A stretch of 64,000 bases of DNA from NCBI RefSeq assembly GCF_000832305.1, contig NZ_CP010537.1, forward strand, positions 868,001-932,000, in the 5' to 3' direction. The stretch's first letter is position 1. Each line of letters opens with the position of its first letter. Under the pieces are notes generated by a model, which was not told where the DNA came from, did not search any database, and worked only from the letters and a program-made list of their open reading frames with translations. Origin of the DNA: Cupriavidus basilensis (GTDB lineage: Bacteria; Pseudomonadota; Gammaproteobacteria; Burkholderiales; Burkholderiaceae). Positions 62,750-64,000 of the stretch are shown piece after piece. A program made the position numbers and the translations under genes.

Positions 62750-63346
62750 ATGCGCGTTCATCTGCAGTCCCACATGCACGTCAGTCTGCGTCGGCAGTTG
62801 CTGGCCTTCCCGCTGTCTGTCGCCGCCACGCACGGGAGGCTGGTGATCAGGCGGCGCGGGTATGAACGCATGCTGCTGCCCGGGCAGGAGGTCACCATCG
62901 AGCCGTTCGATGCCATCGACCTGCATCTGGACGGCAGCAGCGTGCAGCCAGCCGCCTGCGTCCTCGAGATCCGGGATATGGTGCCGGCGGCGCCGCACGC
63001 TTCGCTGCATCACCGTATCTGCAAACGTGTTTTCCTGCAGCCACAGTACGCGTGGAGCGCCGCCTTTATCGCTGAGCGGCTGAATCTGTCGACTGCGCAG
63101 GTTCGCCGCACGCTGTTCGCGCAGGGGACGGCCCTGACCGATCTTTGCCGCACGCAACGGCTGATGCGGGTGCTGTTCGAAGCGATGGCGGGCGATGTTG
63201 CGGTGTCCGCTCTGGGGCGCTTCGCCGGCTGGCCTGTCACCAGTGACCTCGACTCCGCTTTCTACGACCGCTTCGGCTTGTCGATGGATGCGGCAAGGCG
63301 GCTTGCGACCGGCCGCTCGTCGGGCCGTCGGCTCTCGGTCGCCTGA
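62750..63346 (+). CDS. AraC-type helix-turn-helix regulator, short N-terminus
   Basis: 198 residues. The C-terminal half has the two helix-turn-helix units of AraC proteins (SAAFIAERLNLSTAQVRRTL and VAVSALGRFAGWPVTSDLDS, then FYDRFGLSMDAARR). The N-terminal part is only about 90 residues, small for an AraC sensor cupin, but it does read as a compact beta-rich domain (RLVIRRRGYERMLLPGQEVT). It lies between the LysR gene and the CoA-transferase at 63517 and may control the latter. Confidence 0.8.
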   Translation: MRVHLQSHMHVSLRRQLLAFPLSVAATHGRLVIRRRGYERMLLPGQEVTIEPFDAIDLHLDGSSVQPAACVLEIRDMVPAAPHASLHHRICKRVFLQPQYAWSAAFIAERLNLSTAQVRRTLFAQGTALTDLCRTQRLMRVLFEAMAGDVAVSALGRFAGWPVTSDLDSAFYDRFGLSMDAARRLATGRSSGRRLSVA

Positions 63347-63516
63347 GCTGGGCGACGTGGCACGCCAGTTCCGGGTGCCGACCCGGCCAAACCATTTCGA
63401 TGCACGGAACGTCTTGTGAGCCTTGATTGACCGGCGAAGGGCCGGCCGTCAGGATCGATTCCATCAGCCGTCGTCTCACCCGGACGAGGCAGCCAGTGAG
63501 ATGGAAGCTAAAGAAT

Positions 63517-64000
63517 ATGTCCAAGGTGCTTGAAGGTATCCGCGTCCTCGATTTCGGGCGCTTCATTGCCGGCCCGTTCTGCGCAGCGTTGCTCGCCGAT
63601 TACGGTGCCGACGTCATCCGTATCGACCGGGTCGGTGGCAGCGAAGACCGGTTCATCGTGCCGGTCACGGACTCGGGGGAAGGGGCGCTGTTCCTGCAGT
63701 GCAACCGCAACAAGCGCTCGATCACGCTGGATATCGACAGCGAGGAGGGCCGTGAGGTGGTGCGCCGCCTGGTCGAGACGGCTGACGTGGTGGTGGCGAA
63801 CATGCCGCCGAAAACGCTGGCGAACCTGGGGCTGGATTACGCGACGCTGAGCGCGATCAACCCCGGCATCATCCTGACCGCTTCGACGGCCTTCGGCTCA
63901 CATGAAGCCGCTGGCCACCGGGTCGGCTTCGACGGGGTGGGGCAGGCGATGAGCGGCGCAGTCTACATGTCGGGCACACCGGACAGTCCCACCAAGGCGA
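63517..64000 (+). CDS. CaiB/BaiF CoA-transferase, 3' end outside window
   Basis: 161 residues are visible from the ATG at 63517: LEGIRVLDFGRFIAGPFCAA, YGADVIRIDRVGG, CNRNKRSITLDIDSEEGREV and the start of the GVGQAMSGAVYMSG domain. It is the fourth full or partial family III CoA-transferase of the island and is not a close copy of the others. The catalytic Asp should follow just past the edge. Confidence 0.9.
   Translation, partial: MSKVLEGIRVLDFGRFIAGPFCAALLADYGADVIRIDRVGGSEDRFIVPVTDSGEGALFLQCNRNKRSITLDIDSEEGREVVRRLVETADVVVANMPPKTLANLGLDYATLSAINPGIILTASTAFGSHEAAGHRVGFDGVGQAMSGAVYMSGTPDSPTKA

Overview
The window reads as chromosome or megaplasmid sequence of a high-GC betaproteobacterium of the Burkholderiaceae, most likely Cupriavidus or Ralstonia. 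The signs are two Burkholderia-type trimeric porins, a Bug/TctC solute-binding protein, many LysR and IclR regulators, and an accessory load of CoA-transferases and dienelactone-hydrolase-like proteins. The genus is inferred from gene content only. No rRNA, tRNA or CRISPR array was seen.

Layout. (1) 1-7704: the tail of a TetR gene, a strong terminator, then a tripartite RND efflux system (tetR-adaptor-pump on the minus strand, outer-membrane channel plus a small membrane protein on the plus strand). (2) 7744-14867: a minus-strand operon of a flavin monooxygenase with a Baeyer-Villiger fingerprint, an esterase-like hydrolase, an aldehyde dehydrogenase, a GMC alcohol oxidase/dehydrogenase and a membrane protein. 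It looks like an alkane, ketone or terpenoid oxidation route. (3) 15.1-22 kb: lower-density accessory DNA with hypothetical genes, a SnoaL-like protein, a porin, a broken MFS transporter, a DAPG/phloretin-hydrolase-like gene with its divergent TetR and an operator, and a broken LysR. (4) 22-25.5 kb: a large cyclase-ATPase-TPR protein. (5) 25.6-27.4 kb: a gene graveyard (GMC, tyrosine recombinase and PLP-decarboxylase relics). (6) 27.4-47.3 kb: the core of a catabolic island. It holds an OYE reductase and its LysR, a hydrolase/NAD(P)-binding pair, a LysR gene, a plus-strand operon (acyl-CoA dehydrogenase, MaoC, degenerate thiolase, DUF35, Bug protein, CoA-transferase, racemase-like protein), and convergent minus-strand operons (MFS, hydrolase, alcohol dehydrogenase, aldehyde dehydrogenase; CoA-transferase, SDR). 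(7) 47.4-53.4 kb: a partly decayed second copy of such an island (broken IclR, MFS, CoA-transferase, thiolase, aldehyde dehydrogenase and LysR) around an intact porin and two intact IclR genes. (8) 53.7-64 kb: an acyl-CoA ligase/crotonase operon, two more hydrolases with a second NAD(P)-binding protein, an MFS transporter with LysR, an AraC-like gene and a CoA-transferase running off the right edge.

The strongest observation is regulatory. Six stretches, each exactly 66 bases long, share one geometry: a TTCG-N7-CGAA dyad (half-lost in one), 22 bases, TTGG at the -35, 17 bases, TACNCT at the -10. They lie ahead of, or near, the island operons and the LysR gene at 32148, and look like one LysR regulon. 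A second family (TTCC-N7-GGAA dyad, fixed 19-base gap from its AAGTACGG core to a TGAC -35) precedes the ligase operon, an MFS gene and a broken transporter.

The second notable point is chemical. The acyl-CoA dehydrogenase/MaoC/thiolase-fold/DUF35/racemase operon has a thiolase lacking its nucleophilic Cys and its GHP His, and there is no obvious functional 3-hydroxyacyl-CoA dehydrogenase nearby (the local SDR lacks Tyr-x3-Lys). This suggests retro-aldol shortening of alpha-branched acyl-CoAs, as in steroid side-chain catabolism, rather than ordinary thiolysis. The substrate is unknown.
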